A stretch of 64,000 nt of DNA. Source: Pseudofrankia coriaricola. GTDB lineage: Bacteria; Actinomycetota; Actinomycetes; Frankiales; Frankiaceae. The notes under the pieces are model-generated. The model worked only from the letters and a program-made list of their open reading frames with translations, was not told the origin of the DNA and searched no databases. Positions 53,446-62,477 of this stretch are shown here, one piece after another (the first letter of the stretch is position 1; each line of letters begins with the position of its first letter). The position numbers and the translations under genes were made by a program. Location: the NCBI RefSeq assembly GCF_001854805.1, contig NZ_MBLO01000125.1:30969-94968 (forward strand). The letters are read 5' to 3'.

Positions 53446-53450
53446 CTTAA
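53432..53450 (+). promoter_or_regulatory. IdeR-type iron box before the fbp genes
   Basis: TAAGGATGGGTTAACTTAA matches the IdeR consensus at 15 of 19 positions by hand count. It covers the stop codon of the preceding gene and lies 72 bp before fbpA, so the transporter probably has its own iron-repressed promoter. Confidence 0.6.
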
Positions 53451-53522
53451 CTACTACAAGTTTGTAGCTGTCTGGCCTGTTTCGACGTGTTTGCGCGATG
53501 ACGAAGATGACGAAGGAGTTCC

Positions 53523-54533
53523 ATGCGTAAGGCGGGACGGATCGCGGCCGCGCTGGCGGCAGCCATCCTTGCGACGGGCCTGTCGGCGTGTGGGTCGGGT
53601 GACGGAAAGACGCTTACTCTGTACAACGCGCAGCACAAGGACCTGATGCAGGTCATGATCGATGCGTTCACCGAGCAGACCGGTATCAAGGTCGAAATGC
53701 GGTCTGGCGGCGACACCGCGTTGGCCAACCAGATCATCCAGGAGGGCGACAGCTCGCCCGCGGACGTCTTCGCCACCGAGAACTCGCCGGCGATGACGCT
53801 CGTCGACCGCGCTGGCGGGTTCAGCCACCTCGACGCGGCGACCATCGGCCAGGTGCCCGACCAGTACGTGCCGAGCACCGGCAACTGGGCCGGCTTCGCC
53901 GCCCGGTCGACCGTGTTCATCTACAACCCCAGCCAGGTCACCGAAGACCAGATACCGACCTCGATCATGGACCTGGCCAAGCCCGAGTGGCGGGGACGGA
54001 TCGGCGTCGCGGCTGGCGGCGCGGACTTCCAGGCCATCGTCAGCGCCGTGCTCGCGGTGGAGGGGGAGCCCGCCACGGCCGAGTGGCTCGCCGGCCTCGA
54101 CCACAACGCAAAGATCTACGACAACAACATCGCCGCGATGCGCGCCGTGAACACCGGCCAGGTTCCCGCCGCCGTGATCTACCACTACTACTGGTACCAG
54201 GACCAGGCGGAGTCGGGCGAGGACAGCAAGAACGTCAAGCTGCACTTCTTCCGCAACCAGGACGCTGGCGCGTTCATCAGCGTCTCCGGGGTCGGCATGC
54301 TCGCGGCCAGTGACCAGCAGGCCGAGGCGCAGCAGTTCGTCAGCTTCCTCACCAGCGACGCCGGGCAGAGGGTCCTGGTCGACAGCGGCGCACTGGAGTA
54401 CGCCGTATCCGACAAGGTGCCCACCAACCCCGCCCTGACCCCGCTGGCGGACCTCGACGCGCCGACCATCGACGTCGGGAGTCTGAACGGCCCGAAGGTC
54501 GTCGAGCTGATGCAGAAGGCCGGCCTCCTCTGA
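53523..54533 (+). CDS. fbpA: Ferric-iron ABC transporter, substrate-binding lipoprotein
   Basis: A 336-residue periplasmic-type binding protein, lipid-anchored (signal and lipobox LATGLSACGSG). TLYNAQHKDLMQVMIDAFTE starts the FbpA/FutA fold, and VIYHYYWYQDQAESG carries the paired tyrosines that bind Fe3+. Together with the permease and ATPase that follow it makes a complete FbpABC-type importer for ferric ion. ATG at 53523 has GAAGGAG upstream. An IdeR-like box lies before it. Confidence 0.9.
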   Translation: MRKAGRIAAALAAAILATGLSACGSGDGKTLTLYNAQHKDLMQVMIDAFTEQTGIKVEMRSGGDTALANQIIQEGDSSPADVFATENSPAMTLVDRAGGFSHLDAATIGQVPDQYVPSTGNWAGFAARSTVFIYNPSQVTEDQIPTSIMDLAKPEWRGRIGVAAGGADFQAIVSAVLAVEGEPATAEWLAGLDHNAKIYDNNIAAMRAVNTGQVPAAVIYHYYWYQDQAESGEDSKNVKLHFFRNQDAGAFISVSGVGMLAASDQQAEAQQFVSFLTSDAGQRVLVDSGALEYAVSDKVPTNPALTPLADLDAPTIDVGSLNGPKVVELMQKAGLL

Positions 54534-54580
54534 GCAGCCTGCCGACGACGGCGGGAGCACGGGCACGGCGCGCCACGGTC

Positions 54581-56092
54581 ATGGCGTACCCGCGCCCGCT
54601 GCTCCTGGCCTGCTCGCTCGTCGCGCTGCTGGCGGCGGTCCCGCTGCTGTTCATCATCGGGTACACGATCGACGTCGGGTGGTCGGAGACCTGGCGGCTG
54701 CTGGTCCGGCCCAGGGTCGGCGACCTGCTCGTCAACACCACCGAGCTGGTGGTCGGCGGCATGCTCGCCAGCGCCGTGCTGGGCACCGCGGCCGCGTGGC
54801 TGGTGGAACGGACGGACCTGCCGTTGCGGCGGGTGTGGCACGTGCTGCTCGCCGCCCCGCTGGCGGTGCCGGCGTTCGTCGTCAGCTACGGGTGGGTCTC
54901 GCTGACCCCAGCGGTCGAGGGCTACCGGGGCGCGCTCCTGATCGTCGTGCTCGCGTACTACCCGCTGGTCTACCTACCGGTCGGCGCCACGCTGCGCGGG
55001 CTCGACCCGGCGCTGGAGGAGTCGGCCCGCTCGCTTGGGCTCGGCTCGTGGCGGACGTTCGCCAGGGTCGTGCTGCCGCAGCTGCGACCGGCCATCCTGG
55101 GCGGATCACTGCTGGTGGGCCTGCATCTGCTCGCCGAGTTCGGCGCCCTCCAGATGCTGCGGTTCCCGACGTTCACTACGGCGATCTACGACCAGTACCG
55201 CTCGTCGTTCAACGGCCCGGCGGCGAACATGCTTGCCGGCGTCCTGGTGCTGTACTGCGGGGTGCTGGTCGTGACCGAGCTGAGCCTGCGCGGCCGGCAC
55301 CGTTACGCCCGGCTCGGGTCCGGTGTCAGCCGTACCGCCGAACCGGCCCGGCTCGGGTGGCTCACCGTCCCCGCGGTGGCCGGTCTCGGCGCGGTCGTCG
55401 CGCTGGCACTCGGAGTGCCCCTCGCCAGCGTCGTCCGGTGGCTGCTGGTCGGCGCCTCCACGGCGTTCCCGGTCGGCGACCTGGCCACGGCGACGGCGAC
55501 CGCGGCGGGTCTGGGACTGGCCGGGGCGCTGGCGACGGTCGCGCTCGCATCCCCGGTCGCCTGGCTCGCGGTGCGGCACCCCGGACGGATCGCCACGCTC
55601 CTTGAACGTAGTACCTACACGGCGAACGCGCTCCCGGGGATCGTGGTCGCGCTCACGCTCGTCACCCTGTCCCTGCGGGTGCTGCCGGCGGTGTACCAGA
55701 CCACCACCCTGCTGATCATCGCATACGCGATCATGTTCCTGCCCAGGGCCATGGTGGCAGCGCGGGCCGCGATCGCGCAGGCACCGCCGGTCCTCGACGA
55801 TGTCGCGCTCGCCCTCGGGAACTCCCCGATGCGGGCCTGGCGGCGCGTCACCCTCCCGTTGATAGCGCCCGGCATCGGAGCCGGCGCGATCCTCGTCTTC
55901 CTCGCGGTGGTCACTGAGCTCACCGCCACGCTGCTGCTGTCGCCGACCGGCACCGAGACGCTGGCGACCCAGTTCTGGAGCGAGACGAACGACATCGACT
56001 ACGGCGCGGCCGCCCCGTACGCGGCGCTCATGGTGGCGCTGTCGACCCCGGCGACGCTCCTGCTCACCCGATCGGTCCGGAGAGGCCCATGA
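54581..56092 (+). CDS. fbpB: Ferric-iron ABC transporter, permease
   Basis: A 503-residue permease with twelve or so helices in two repeats, each with an EAA-type loop (EESARSLGLGSWRTFARVVL, and DDVALALGNSPMRAWRRVTL). This is the FbpB/ThiP architecture. It lies 47 bp after fbpA and overlaps the ATPase start by 4 bp. The ribosome site before ATG 54581 is weak. It forms the membrane channel that couples to the ATPase. Confidence 0.9.
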   Translation: MAYPRPLLLACSLVALLAAVPLLFIIGYTIDVGWSETWRLLVRPRVGDLLVNTTELVVGGMLASAVLGTAAAWLVERTDLPLRRVWHVLLAAPLAVPAFVVSYGWVSLTPAVEGYRGALLIVVLAYYPLVYLPVGATLRGLDPALEESARSLGLGSWRTFARVVLPQLRPAILGGSLLVGLHLLAEFGALQMLRFPTFTTAIYDQYRSSFNGPAANMLAGVLVLYCGVLVVTELSLRGRHRYARLGSGVSRTAEPARLGWLTVPAVAGLGAVVALALGVPLASVVRWLLVGASTAFPVGDLATATATAAGLGLAGALATVALASPVAWLAVRHPGRIATLLERSTYTANALPGIVVALTLVTLSLRVLPAVYQTTTLLIIAYAIMFLPRAMVAARAAIAQAPPVLDDVALALGNSPMRAWRRVTLPLIAPGIGAGAILVFLAVVTELTATLLLSPTGTETLATQFWSETNDIDYGAAAPYAALMVALSTPATLLLTRSVRRGP

Positions 56093-57162
56093 AAGCGCTC
56101 ACCGTCAGCCAGGTGACCAAGCATTTTGGCGCGACGACGGCGCTCGCCGGCGTCGACCTGCACGTCACCGACGGCAGCGTGACGGCCGTGCTCGGGCCCT
56201 CGGGCTGCGGCAAGACCACGCTGCTGCGGCTGGTGGCCGGATTCGGCGACCCGGATGCGGGGACGATCGAACTCGGCGGGCGACAGGTGTTCGGCCCCGG
56301 TCGCAGCGTCCCCGCCCAGCGGCGAGGAGTGGGCTACGTCCCGCAGGAGGGCGCGCTGTTCCCGCACGTGGACGTCGCGGCCAACATCGGGTTCGGGCTG
56401 CCCCGCACCGAGCGCCGGGCCGGTCGCCGCGCCGCGAAACTGCTCGACCTCGTTGGCCTCGACGCGGGCCTGGCCCACCGGTTCCCGCACCAGCTCTCCG
56501 GCGGCCAGCAGCAGCGGGTGGCGCTCGCCCGCGCGCTGGCGCCCCGCCCCGCTCTCGTGCTACTCGACGAGCCGTTCTCATCCCTGGACGCCGGGCTGCG
56601 CCTGAGCACCGCCAACGCGGTCGTCGAGGCCCTGCGCGCCAACGGAACCACCGCGTTGCTGGTCACCCACGACCAGAACGAGGCGCTGTCGCTCGCGGAC
56701 CAGGTCGCCGTGATGGCCGCCGGCCGCATCGCGCAGGTCGGCCCGCCGCGCGATGTCTACTCCATGCCCGGCGACCCGGTCGTGGCAGCGTTCGTCGGCG
56801 CGGCCGTGTTCGTGCCAGCCGTCGTCACCGGCCTCACCGCGTCCTGCGACCTCGGCACACTGCCGGTGGCCGCCGGTGGCGCCGAGGGCGCGGCGCGGGT
56901 GCTCATCCGGCCGGAGCAGATAAGGCTCCTCGGCCCGGCGGACGGCACCGACGGCGCCCACGACAGTGGCCGCAACGGTGACCTGGTCGGTGAGGTGACC
57001 GAGATCCGGTACTTCGGCCACGACGCGACGGTCCAGCTCCAGCTCACCCGCTCGGGTCTGACCGTGACGGCCAGAATCCCAGGCGACCAGCTCCCAAGCC
57101 CCGGCGCGCGGGTACGGCTGGCAGTGGCCGGCCCGGTGACCGCCTACTCCGCACCCGGGTGA
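56089..57162 (+). CDS. fbpC: Ferric-iron ABC transporter, ATPase
   Basis: A 357-residue ABC ATPase with an accessory C-terminal domain. Walker A is GPSGCGKTT, the Q-loop region VGYVPQEGALFPHVDV, the signature LSGGQQQRVALARAL, Walker B LVLLDEPFSSLD and the switch His in LLVTHDQNEAL. The TOBE-type C-terminus (from about 235) is typical of FbpC/PotA. Start and permease stop overlap (ATGA). It powers ferric ion import. Confidence 0.93.
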   Translation: MKALTVSQVTKHFGATTALAGVDLHVTDGSVTAVLGPSGCGKTTLLRLVAGFGDPDAGTIELGGRQVFGPGRSVPAQRRGVGYVPQEGALFPHVDVAANIGFGLPRTERRAGRRAAKLLDLVGLDAGLAHRFPHQLSGGQQQRVALARALAPRPALVLLDEPFSSLDAGLRLSTANAVVEALRANGTTALLVTHDQNEALSLADQVAVMAAGRIAQVGPPRDVYSMPGDPVVAAFVGAAVFVPAVVTGLTASCDLGTLPVAAGGAEGAARVLIRPEQIRLLGPADGTDGAHDSGRNGDLVGEVTEIRYFGHDATVQLQLTRSGLTVTARIPGDQLPSPGARVRLAVAGPVTAYSAPG

Positions 57163-57506
57163 CCCCACCCGCCCGGTCCCTGAAAGCGTCCGGAAAGCGA
57201 ACGCTGCCCACGCTGCGCGAGGGCTTCGCCCAGCCACCAGGTCTCCAGTCCCGACCAGCCGCCAAATGAACCATCCCGCGGAGTCTCCCCAGCCTGGCGA
57301 TCGTGCGCAGCGACTACGCACGGGCCCGTCTCCCCAGTCGTCGAAGTCGTCGACACGCCGTCACATGCGACAAGCCGACCAGTAGTCGCGGCGCCCCGCC
57401 AGCACGATTTCCCCAGCGGCCTGATCGTCATGCAGACTCGGCCCACCAGCGCGGCAGGAGCTCCGGCACCTCCCAGGGGCCTTAGCCGAGGGGCCCGCAG
57501 ATGGGA
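57163..57506. other. Intergenic region between convergent operons
   Basis: About 340 bases with no gene I can support. It ends one operon (fbp, rightward) and precedes an IS remnant and the 3' end of the leftward catabolic operon. Short GC hairpins exist, but none has long perfect arms. Confidence 0.45.
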
Positions 57507-57633
57507 TCAAGTGAGATGGTGGTGGCTTGAGGAATACCTCGCGCCCGAGTCGTTGATTCGTTCACAGTAGGCGGCGAGGGTCTGCAGGAACTCGTCGGCG
57601 CTTTGTCCAAAGACGAGACGACCGCGGGACGAC
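57507..57633 (-). pseudogene. C-terminal remnant of IS630-type transposase
   Basis: The minus-strand frame reads RLVFGQSADEFLQTLAAYCE and RINDSG before a stop codon. This resembles the end of IS630-family transposases (TADEIL...YCxRINDSGH). Everything upstream is missing. Confidence 0.5.
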
Positions 57634-57661
57634 CTGAGAGGCAGGCAAGTTAACGACACGC

Positions 57662-59026
57662 TCAAGCGCGGCAGGAAGTGAAGAGGACCCGCGGGGCTGC
57701 CGATCGGGACAGGATGCCGTCGACGGAGCGCTGGAGGGCTTTCACGACGGCCGGTACGTTCACGCGTACCAGTCGGCCGGCGTGCTTGACGACGCGCCCG
57801 CCGATGATCACTGTCTCGACGTTGCTTGTGTCCATCAGCATCACGACGGCGCCGGCTGCGTGGTTGACGGGTGCCGCGTTGAGCGCGAGCGCGTTGAGCA
57901 CGAGGATGTCCGCCTGTTTGCCCGGAGTGAGGGAGCCGACCCGGTGGTCCAGGTGTGCCGCTCGTGCGCCCTCGATGGTGGCCATCCTGAGGATGTCCCG
58001 CGTGGTGAGCGGGTCTGAGTGGACGGGCTCGCCGGCGATGGCGCGCTCTTGCCGGCGGCTTCGCTGCAGCGCGTAGGCGGCGCGCATCTGGGTGAAGAGG
58101 TCGGTTGGGCCGAGGCTGACCGCGTCGGTGCTAAAACTCGGCTGTATTCCGTGGTCGAGGGCGGGCTGCATTCCTGGTAGGCCAGTGCAGAGCGTCTGTT
58201 CGACGAGATTCGACAAACTTACGTGGCCGCCGGTGCGAGCGATCGTGCGCCACGTGCTCTCCGCGAGGCCGGTGCAGTGGATGTAGGTGTTCCATGGCCC
58301 GGTGAGTCCGAGTCCGCTGAGCTTTTCTAGCTGCAGGCCGGTCGCCTCGTCGTTGACATGGGAGAACATGGTGAGGTCACGTTCGCGGGCTAGGCGCCAG
58401 TTCTGTTCGTCGACCGGCGAGCCCAGCGCCAGGGTCACGAGCTGGTCGTCCGAGCTGAAGTAGGTGTCGCGGAGGCGGTCGACGTCGGCCGGGTAGGCGT
58501 AGGACGGGTGGGCTCTGCTTCCGTGGGCCCTGGGCGAGTACGCGTAGACGCAGCGCAAGCCGGAGGCGATGAGGGCATCGGCGGCGGCGTCGGTGTGCTC
58601 GGGCGTTTCGGTGCACTGGGACGTGTCGACGACGGTGGTCGTTCCGGAGCTGATCTGTTCTAGGGCGCCGGCGTACTGGCCCCAGTAGATGTCCTCGGGC
58701 GTGTAGACGTGGAAGAACGCCTTGTCACCCTGACGAGACTGGCTGAAGTAGTCGTCGGACAGCGCGTCGGCCCAGTAGCCGCGCAGCGCGGTCTGGAACA
58801 TGTGGTGATGCGAGTTGACGAATCCCGGCAGGATGATTCGCCCGGCGCAGTCGAGGGAGGGCGCGTCGGATGTGAGCTGGGGGCCGACTGCCTGGATCCT
58901 GCCGTCCTGGACCAGGACGTCCGCGGTCTCGAAGTCACCGACCCGCGGGTCCATCGACAGCACGAGCCCGTTGCGGAGAACGAACGGGTTGGCGCCTGAG
59001 CCGCCGAACTGCTCAGGATCGTTCAT
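57662..59026 (-). CDS. Amidohydrolase/deaminase (AtzA/TrzN-like)
   Basis: A 454-residue metal-dependent hydrolase. Metal ligands follow the subtype pattern: NSHHHMFQT near residue 68, HVND, YIHCTGLAE and FSTDAVSLGPTD. The closing LTPGKQADILVLNALALNAA is the usual C-terminal composite strand. Members deaminate or dechlorinate N-heterocycles (adenosine, cytosine, triazines). It ends an operon of catabolic genes, 51 bp after an aldehyde dehydrogenase. ATG at 59026 was chosen because the frame upstream is shadow. The substrate is unknown. Confidence 0.87.
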   Translation of the reverse strand: MNDPEQFGGSGANPFVLRNGLVLSMDPRVGDFETADVLVQDGRIQAVGPQLTSDAPSLDCAGRIILPGFVNSHHHMFQTALRGYWADALSDDYFSQSRQGDKAFFHVYTPEDIYWGQYAGALEQISSGTTTVVDTSQCTETPEHTDAAADALIASGLRCVYAYSPRAHGSRAHPSYAYPADVDRLRDTYFSSDDQLVTLALGSPVDEQNWRLARERDLTMFSHVNDEATGLQLEKLSGLGLTGPWNTYIHCTGLAESTWRTIARTGGHVSLSNLVEQTLCTGLPGMQPALDHGIQPSFSTDAVSLGPTDLFTQMRAAYALQRSRRQERAIAGEPVHSDPLTTRDILRMATIEGARAAHLDHRVGSLTPGKQADILVLNALALNAAPVNHAAGAVVMLMDTSNVETVIIGGRVVKHAGRLVRVNVPAVVKALQRSVDGILSRSAAPRVLFTSCRA

Positions 59027-59077
59027 CTCTTCTCCATAAGTTGTACCGTGCCCTACCGGTCGGACTCGTGCCAATCT

Positions 59078-60538
59078 TTACCACGATGTGGCGATATACT
59101 TGGTCTCCGTGTACTCGAGCATTCCCTCGTGGCCGCCCTCTCGACCAAGGCCGCTTAGCTTGACGCCACCGAACGGTGCGCTCGGATCGGAGACGATCCC
59201 GCGGTTCAGCCCGACCATCCCGGTCTCGAGCGCCTCAGCGACCCGCATGCCCTCGGCAAGATCGGCGGTGTAGACGTAGGAGACGAGCCCGTAGTCCGTC
59301 ACGTTGGCCGCGGTGATCGCCTCGTCTACCTCGGTGAATCGGACGATCGGGGCGACGGGGCCAAAGATCTCCTCACGCAGGAGATTGGCCTCGGCCGGGA
59401 CATGGTCGACCACCGTCGGCGGGTAGTAGTAGCCCTCGCGGTCCGGGACTGCGCCGCCGGTGACGAGGGCGGCTCCGCGGCCGACTGCATCGGCCACGAG
59501 GGCACCCATCCTGTCCCGCGCCGCTTCGTTGACGAGCGGACCCAGCGTCACGCCGTCCTCGTACCCGGGGCCGACACGTAGCGACTCCATCCTGGCGGCG
59601 AAGGCGCGGGAGAACTCGTCGGCGACCAAGTCGTGAACATAGAAGCGGTTGGCCGCGGTGCATGCCTCTCCGCCGTTACGCATCTTCGCCGCCATGGCAC
59701 CGGCGACGGCCCGGTCCAGGTCCGCGTCGGCGAGCACGAGGAACGGAGCGTTGCCGCCGAGCTCCATCGACGAGCTGAGGACACGGTCGGCCGCGGCGTG
59801 CAGGAGAGTGACACCGACCGCCGTCGACCCGGTGAAGGAGACCTTCCGCACGGCGGGCGCGGACAGCAGCCTGCTGACGACCTCGCCGGAGCGCTGCGCG
59901 GGCAGCACGTTCACCACCCCTGGCGGTACGCCGGCCTCGGCGAGCAGGGCGGCTGTGGCGAGAGCGGTCAGCGGCGTGTCGGTCGCTGGTTTCAGCACGA
60001 CGGTGCAGCCGGCCGCGAGCGCGGGCGCTATCTTGCGCGTCGCCATCGCCGCGGGGTAGTTCCACGGGGTAACCAGAACGGCCACACCGATCGGCTCGCG
60101 TTCCACGACGACGCGATAGTCGCCGCTGGGGGCGACGTGGACGGTTCCGCCCAGCCGGACCGCTTCCTCGGAGTACCAGCGGAAGAACTCCGCGGCGTAC
60201 GCGACCTCAGCCAGCGCGTCTGGGAGCGCTTTGCCGTTCTCCGCACTGATCAGAAGCGCGAACCACTCCTGTCGTTGCATCATCAGCTCGAAAGCGCGCC
60301 GCAGCAGCTCAGCGCGCGTACGAGGAGCGGTGCGCCGCCAGGAGCGCAGCGCCTCCTCGGCGGCGGCGACCGCGGCGATCCCGTCATCGGGGGTCGCGGA
60401 GGCGACCGTGGTCAGCGGTTTGGCCGTCGAGGGATCGATGACCTCGAGGGTGGCGCCGTCGCTCGCGTCGCGCCACTCACCGCCGATGTGCAGCCGCGTC
60501 GGCACCGCACTCAGCAGAGCATCCAGATCGTGGGGCAT
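59078..60538 (-). CDS. NAD(P)-dependent aldehyde dehydrogenase (succinate-semialdehyde type)
   Basis: A 486-residue ALDH. The NAD-binding Asn is in VTPWNYPAAMATRKIAPAL, the general base Glu in SSMELGGNAPFLV and the catalytic Cys in NGGEACTAANRFYVH near residue 290. The closing GGVKLSGLGREGG is the oligomerisation motif. Sequence style resembles GabD/SSADH. It probably oxidises an aldehyde made by the neighbouring enzymes. It lies 75 bp after the transketolase C-subunit gene. Confidence 0.92.
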   Translation of the reverse strand: MPHDLDALLSAVPTRLHIGGEWRDASDGATLEVIDPSTAKPLTTVASATPDDGIAAVAAAEEALRSWRRTAPRTRAELLRRAFELMMQRQEWFALLISAENGKALPDALAEVAYAAEFFRWYSEEAVRLGGTVHVAPSGDYRVVVEREPIGVAVLVTPWNYPAAMATRKIAPALAAGCTVVLKPATDTPLTALATAALLAEAGVPPGVVNVLPAQRSGEVVSRLLSAPAVRKVSFTGSTAVGVTLLHAAADRVLSSSMELGGNAPFLVLADADLDRAVAGAMAAKMRNGGEACTAANRFYVHDLVADEFSRAFAARMESLRVGPGYEDGVTLGPLVNEAARDRMGALVADAVGRGAALVTGGAVPDREGYYYPPTVVDHVPAEANLLREEIFGPVAPIVRFTEVDEAITAANVTDYGLVSYVYTADLAEGMRVAEALETGMVGLNRGIVSDPSAPFGGVKLSGLGREGGHEGMLEYTETKYIATSW

Positions 60539-60613
60539 GTCTTATCGCTTTCCGCGCGCTGGCGCGCTCGCGCGGCTCCAGTCGCCGCCGCCCGAATCGC
60601 ACACCGTCGCTGC

Positions 60614-61618
60614 TCAGACCGGCGCGTACTCGCCGGCGGTCACGGGGAGCTCGGGCACCGTGGGTGTCGGGTCCTCACGGCCGAGGGCGGACCATGCCGC
60701 GGCGACGATGTCGCGCGTGGACAGTCCGTACTTCCGGAACAGGTGCGGAGCGCTCTTCGCGCCCTCCGCGAAGGTGTCCTGCAGCCCGACGCGGCGCAGC
60801 GGACGGCCCAGCCCCGCGGTCGCGAGTGTCTCCGCGACGGCCGAACCGAGCCCACCGATGACGGAGTGGTTCTCCGCGGTGACGACGGCTCGTACGCCGC
60901 GCGCCACATCCAGCACTGTCGGACCGGGGAACGGCTTGAGGACAGGCGTGTTGACCACGGCGACGGACACGCCGGCGGCGCCGAGCACCTCAGCCGCCGC
61001 CAGAGCCGCAGGGATCATCATTCCGCAGGCGATCACGGCCACGGCGTCGCCTTCGGTGAGCACCTGCGCGTCTTCCAGCGAGAGGTGGTGTGGCTCGTCG
61101 AAGATGACCGGGATCTCGCCCCGCTTCAGGCGCAGGTACACCGGGCCGGGAAGGTCGACGATCGCCGCGACGGCGGCGCGGCTCTGGACCGCGTCGGCGA
61201 CGTCGATCACGGTCATGCCAGGGATTGCACGCATGATCGCGATGTCCTCGATGGCTTGGTGGCTCGGCCCGCCGGGGCTGGAGACGCCGGGCATAAAGCC
61301 CACAATGCGCACGGGAAGTCGCGGATAGGCGATCGAGTTGACGATCTGGTCGTACGGCCGTCGGGTGGCGAACACACCGAAGGTGTGCACGAACGGGATC
61401 AGACCCTTGCGCGCGAGAGCGCCGGCGACGCTCATCATGTTGGCCTCGGCCATTCCGCCGTGGATGAACCGTTCCGGGATCTTCTCCTGGAACAGGTCGA
61501 CCTCACACTGGCGCGTGAGATCACCCGACAGACAGACGATCTCTTCGCGTGCCGACGCCATGTCGACCAGCGCGGTGCCGTAGGGCTTGAGGACAGTGGG
61601 GTATGGCGGGTTACGCAA
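60614..61618 (-). CDS. Transketolase-like C-terminal subunit
   Basis: A 334-residue protein with the pyrimidine-binding and C-terminal domains of transketolase/DXS. The Glu that activates thiamine diphosphate lies in FIHGGMAEANMMSVAGALA, and FVHTFGVFATRRPYDQI and GGPSHQAIEDIAIMRAIPG are family motifs. The first start overlaps the N-subunit gene by 8 bp, so they are translated together as a split enzyme. Such pairs transfer two-carbon units or act in sugar catabolism; the natural donor is unknown. Confidence 0.9.
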   Translation of the reverse strand: MRNPPYPTVLKPYGTALVDMASAREEIVCLSGDLTRQCEVDLFQEKIPERFIHGGMAEANMMSVAGALARKGLIPFVHTFGVFATRRPYDQIVNSIAYPRLPVRIVGFMPGVSSPGGPSHQAIEDIAIMRAIPGMTVIDVADAVQSRAAVAAIVDLPGPVYLRLKRGEIPVIFDEPHHLSLEDAQVLTEGDAVAVIACGMMIPAALAAAEVLGAAGVSVAVVNTPVLKPFPGPTVLDVARGVRAVVTAENHSVIGGLGSAVAETLATAGLGRPLRRVGLQDTFAEGAKSAPHLFRKYGLSTRDIVAAAWSALGREDPTPTVPELPVTAGEYAPV

Positions 61619-62420
61619 GACGGGCCTCCAGTTCGGCGATGGCCTCGCGCGCGAGGCCCGGCGGCAGCTTGATGAAGTGCCCGTCCGCGTCTGGCGGCAG
61701 GACGTCCAGTCCGGTCCGTGTCGAGGTCCGCGCGATGATCACGCTCGGCCGGTCGGCGTGCAGGGCGGCGGCGACCGCGTCGCCCAGGGCGTCGACGTCG
61801 TGGCCGTCGATGTCGTGGGTGTTCCAGCCGAATGCCGCCCACTTGTCGGCTACCGGTTCAAGTGTCGTGATCGAGCTGACCGGTCCGTCGACCTGCGAGT
61901 CGTTGGCGTCGAGCAGCACGACGAGCCGGTCGAGGTGGTGGTGCCCGGCGAACAAGGCCGCCTCCCACAGTTGGCCCTCCTCCAGCTCTCCGTCGCTTGC
62001 CACGACGTAGACGCGGGCATCGCTATCGCCCTTTAACCGGTTTGCGAGCGCGAAGCCGGCACCGCTGGACAGACCGAGGCCGAGGGACCCGCAGGTGAGG
62101 TCGACCGCGGGCGAGCGTTCCGTGCCGATCGCTTCGAGGGCGCTGTCGTCGAAGCCGTACGTGGCGAGCTGCTCTCGGTCGACGAGTCCGATCTGCGCGG
62201 CGGCGGCGAACACGGCGATGATGTAGTGACCCGGCGAGCAGACGAGCTGGTCCACGCCGGGGCGATAGGCCCGCAGGTACAACGTCGCGAGGAGCTCCGC
62301 CGAGGACAGCGCCTGGCCGAGATAGCCGAAGCCGTGCGGGGCTACCATGCGCACGGCTTCGAGCCGGAGGGCGTCGGCGAACCGGCGCACCTCGCTGGAT
62401 TCCGCGGCGAGATGGGGCAT
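61611..62420 (-). CDS. Transketolase-like N-terminal subunit
   Basis: A 269-residue thiamine-diphosphate domain. The Mg2+/pyrophosphate motif is ASDGELEEGQLWEA with LLDANDSQVDG, and GLSSGAGFALANRLKG precedes it. Where classical transketolases have GHPGGSLS, this has GYLGQALSSAE, so the first His is Tyr; this is seen in other split transketolase-like enzymes and suggests a substrate other than pentose phosphates. ATG at 62420 is set by AAGGAGAG 7 nt upstream. It overlaps its partner. Confidence 0.88.
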   Translation of the reverse strand: MPHLAAESSEVRRFADALRLEAVRMVAPHGFGYLGQALSSAELLATLYLRAYRPGVDQLVCSPGHYIIAVFAAAAQIGLVDREQLATYGFDDSALEAIGTERSPAVDLTCGSLGLGLSSGAGFALANRLKGDSDARVYVVASDGELEEGQLWEAALFAGHHHLDRLVVLLDANDSQVDGPVSSITTLEPVADKWAAFGWNTHDIDGHDVDALGDAVAAALHADRPSVIIARTSTRTGLDVLPPDADGHFIKLPPGLAREAIAELEARLA

Positions 62421-62477
62421 GGGCACTCTCCTTGGACTACGTGGCCTTGCCGGGGTGTCGGGCGTGGCTGTGCGCTG

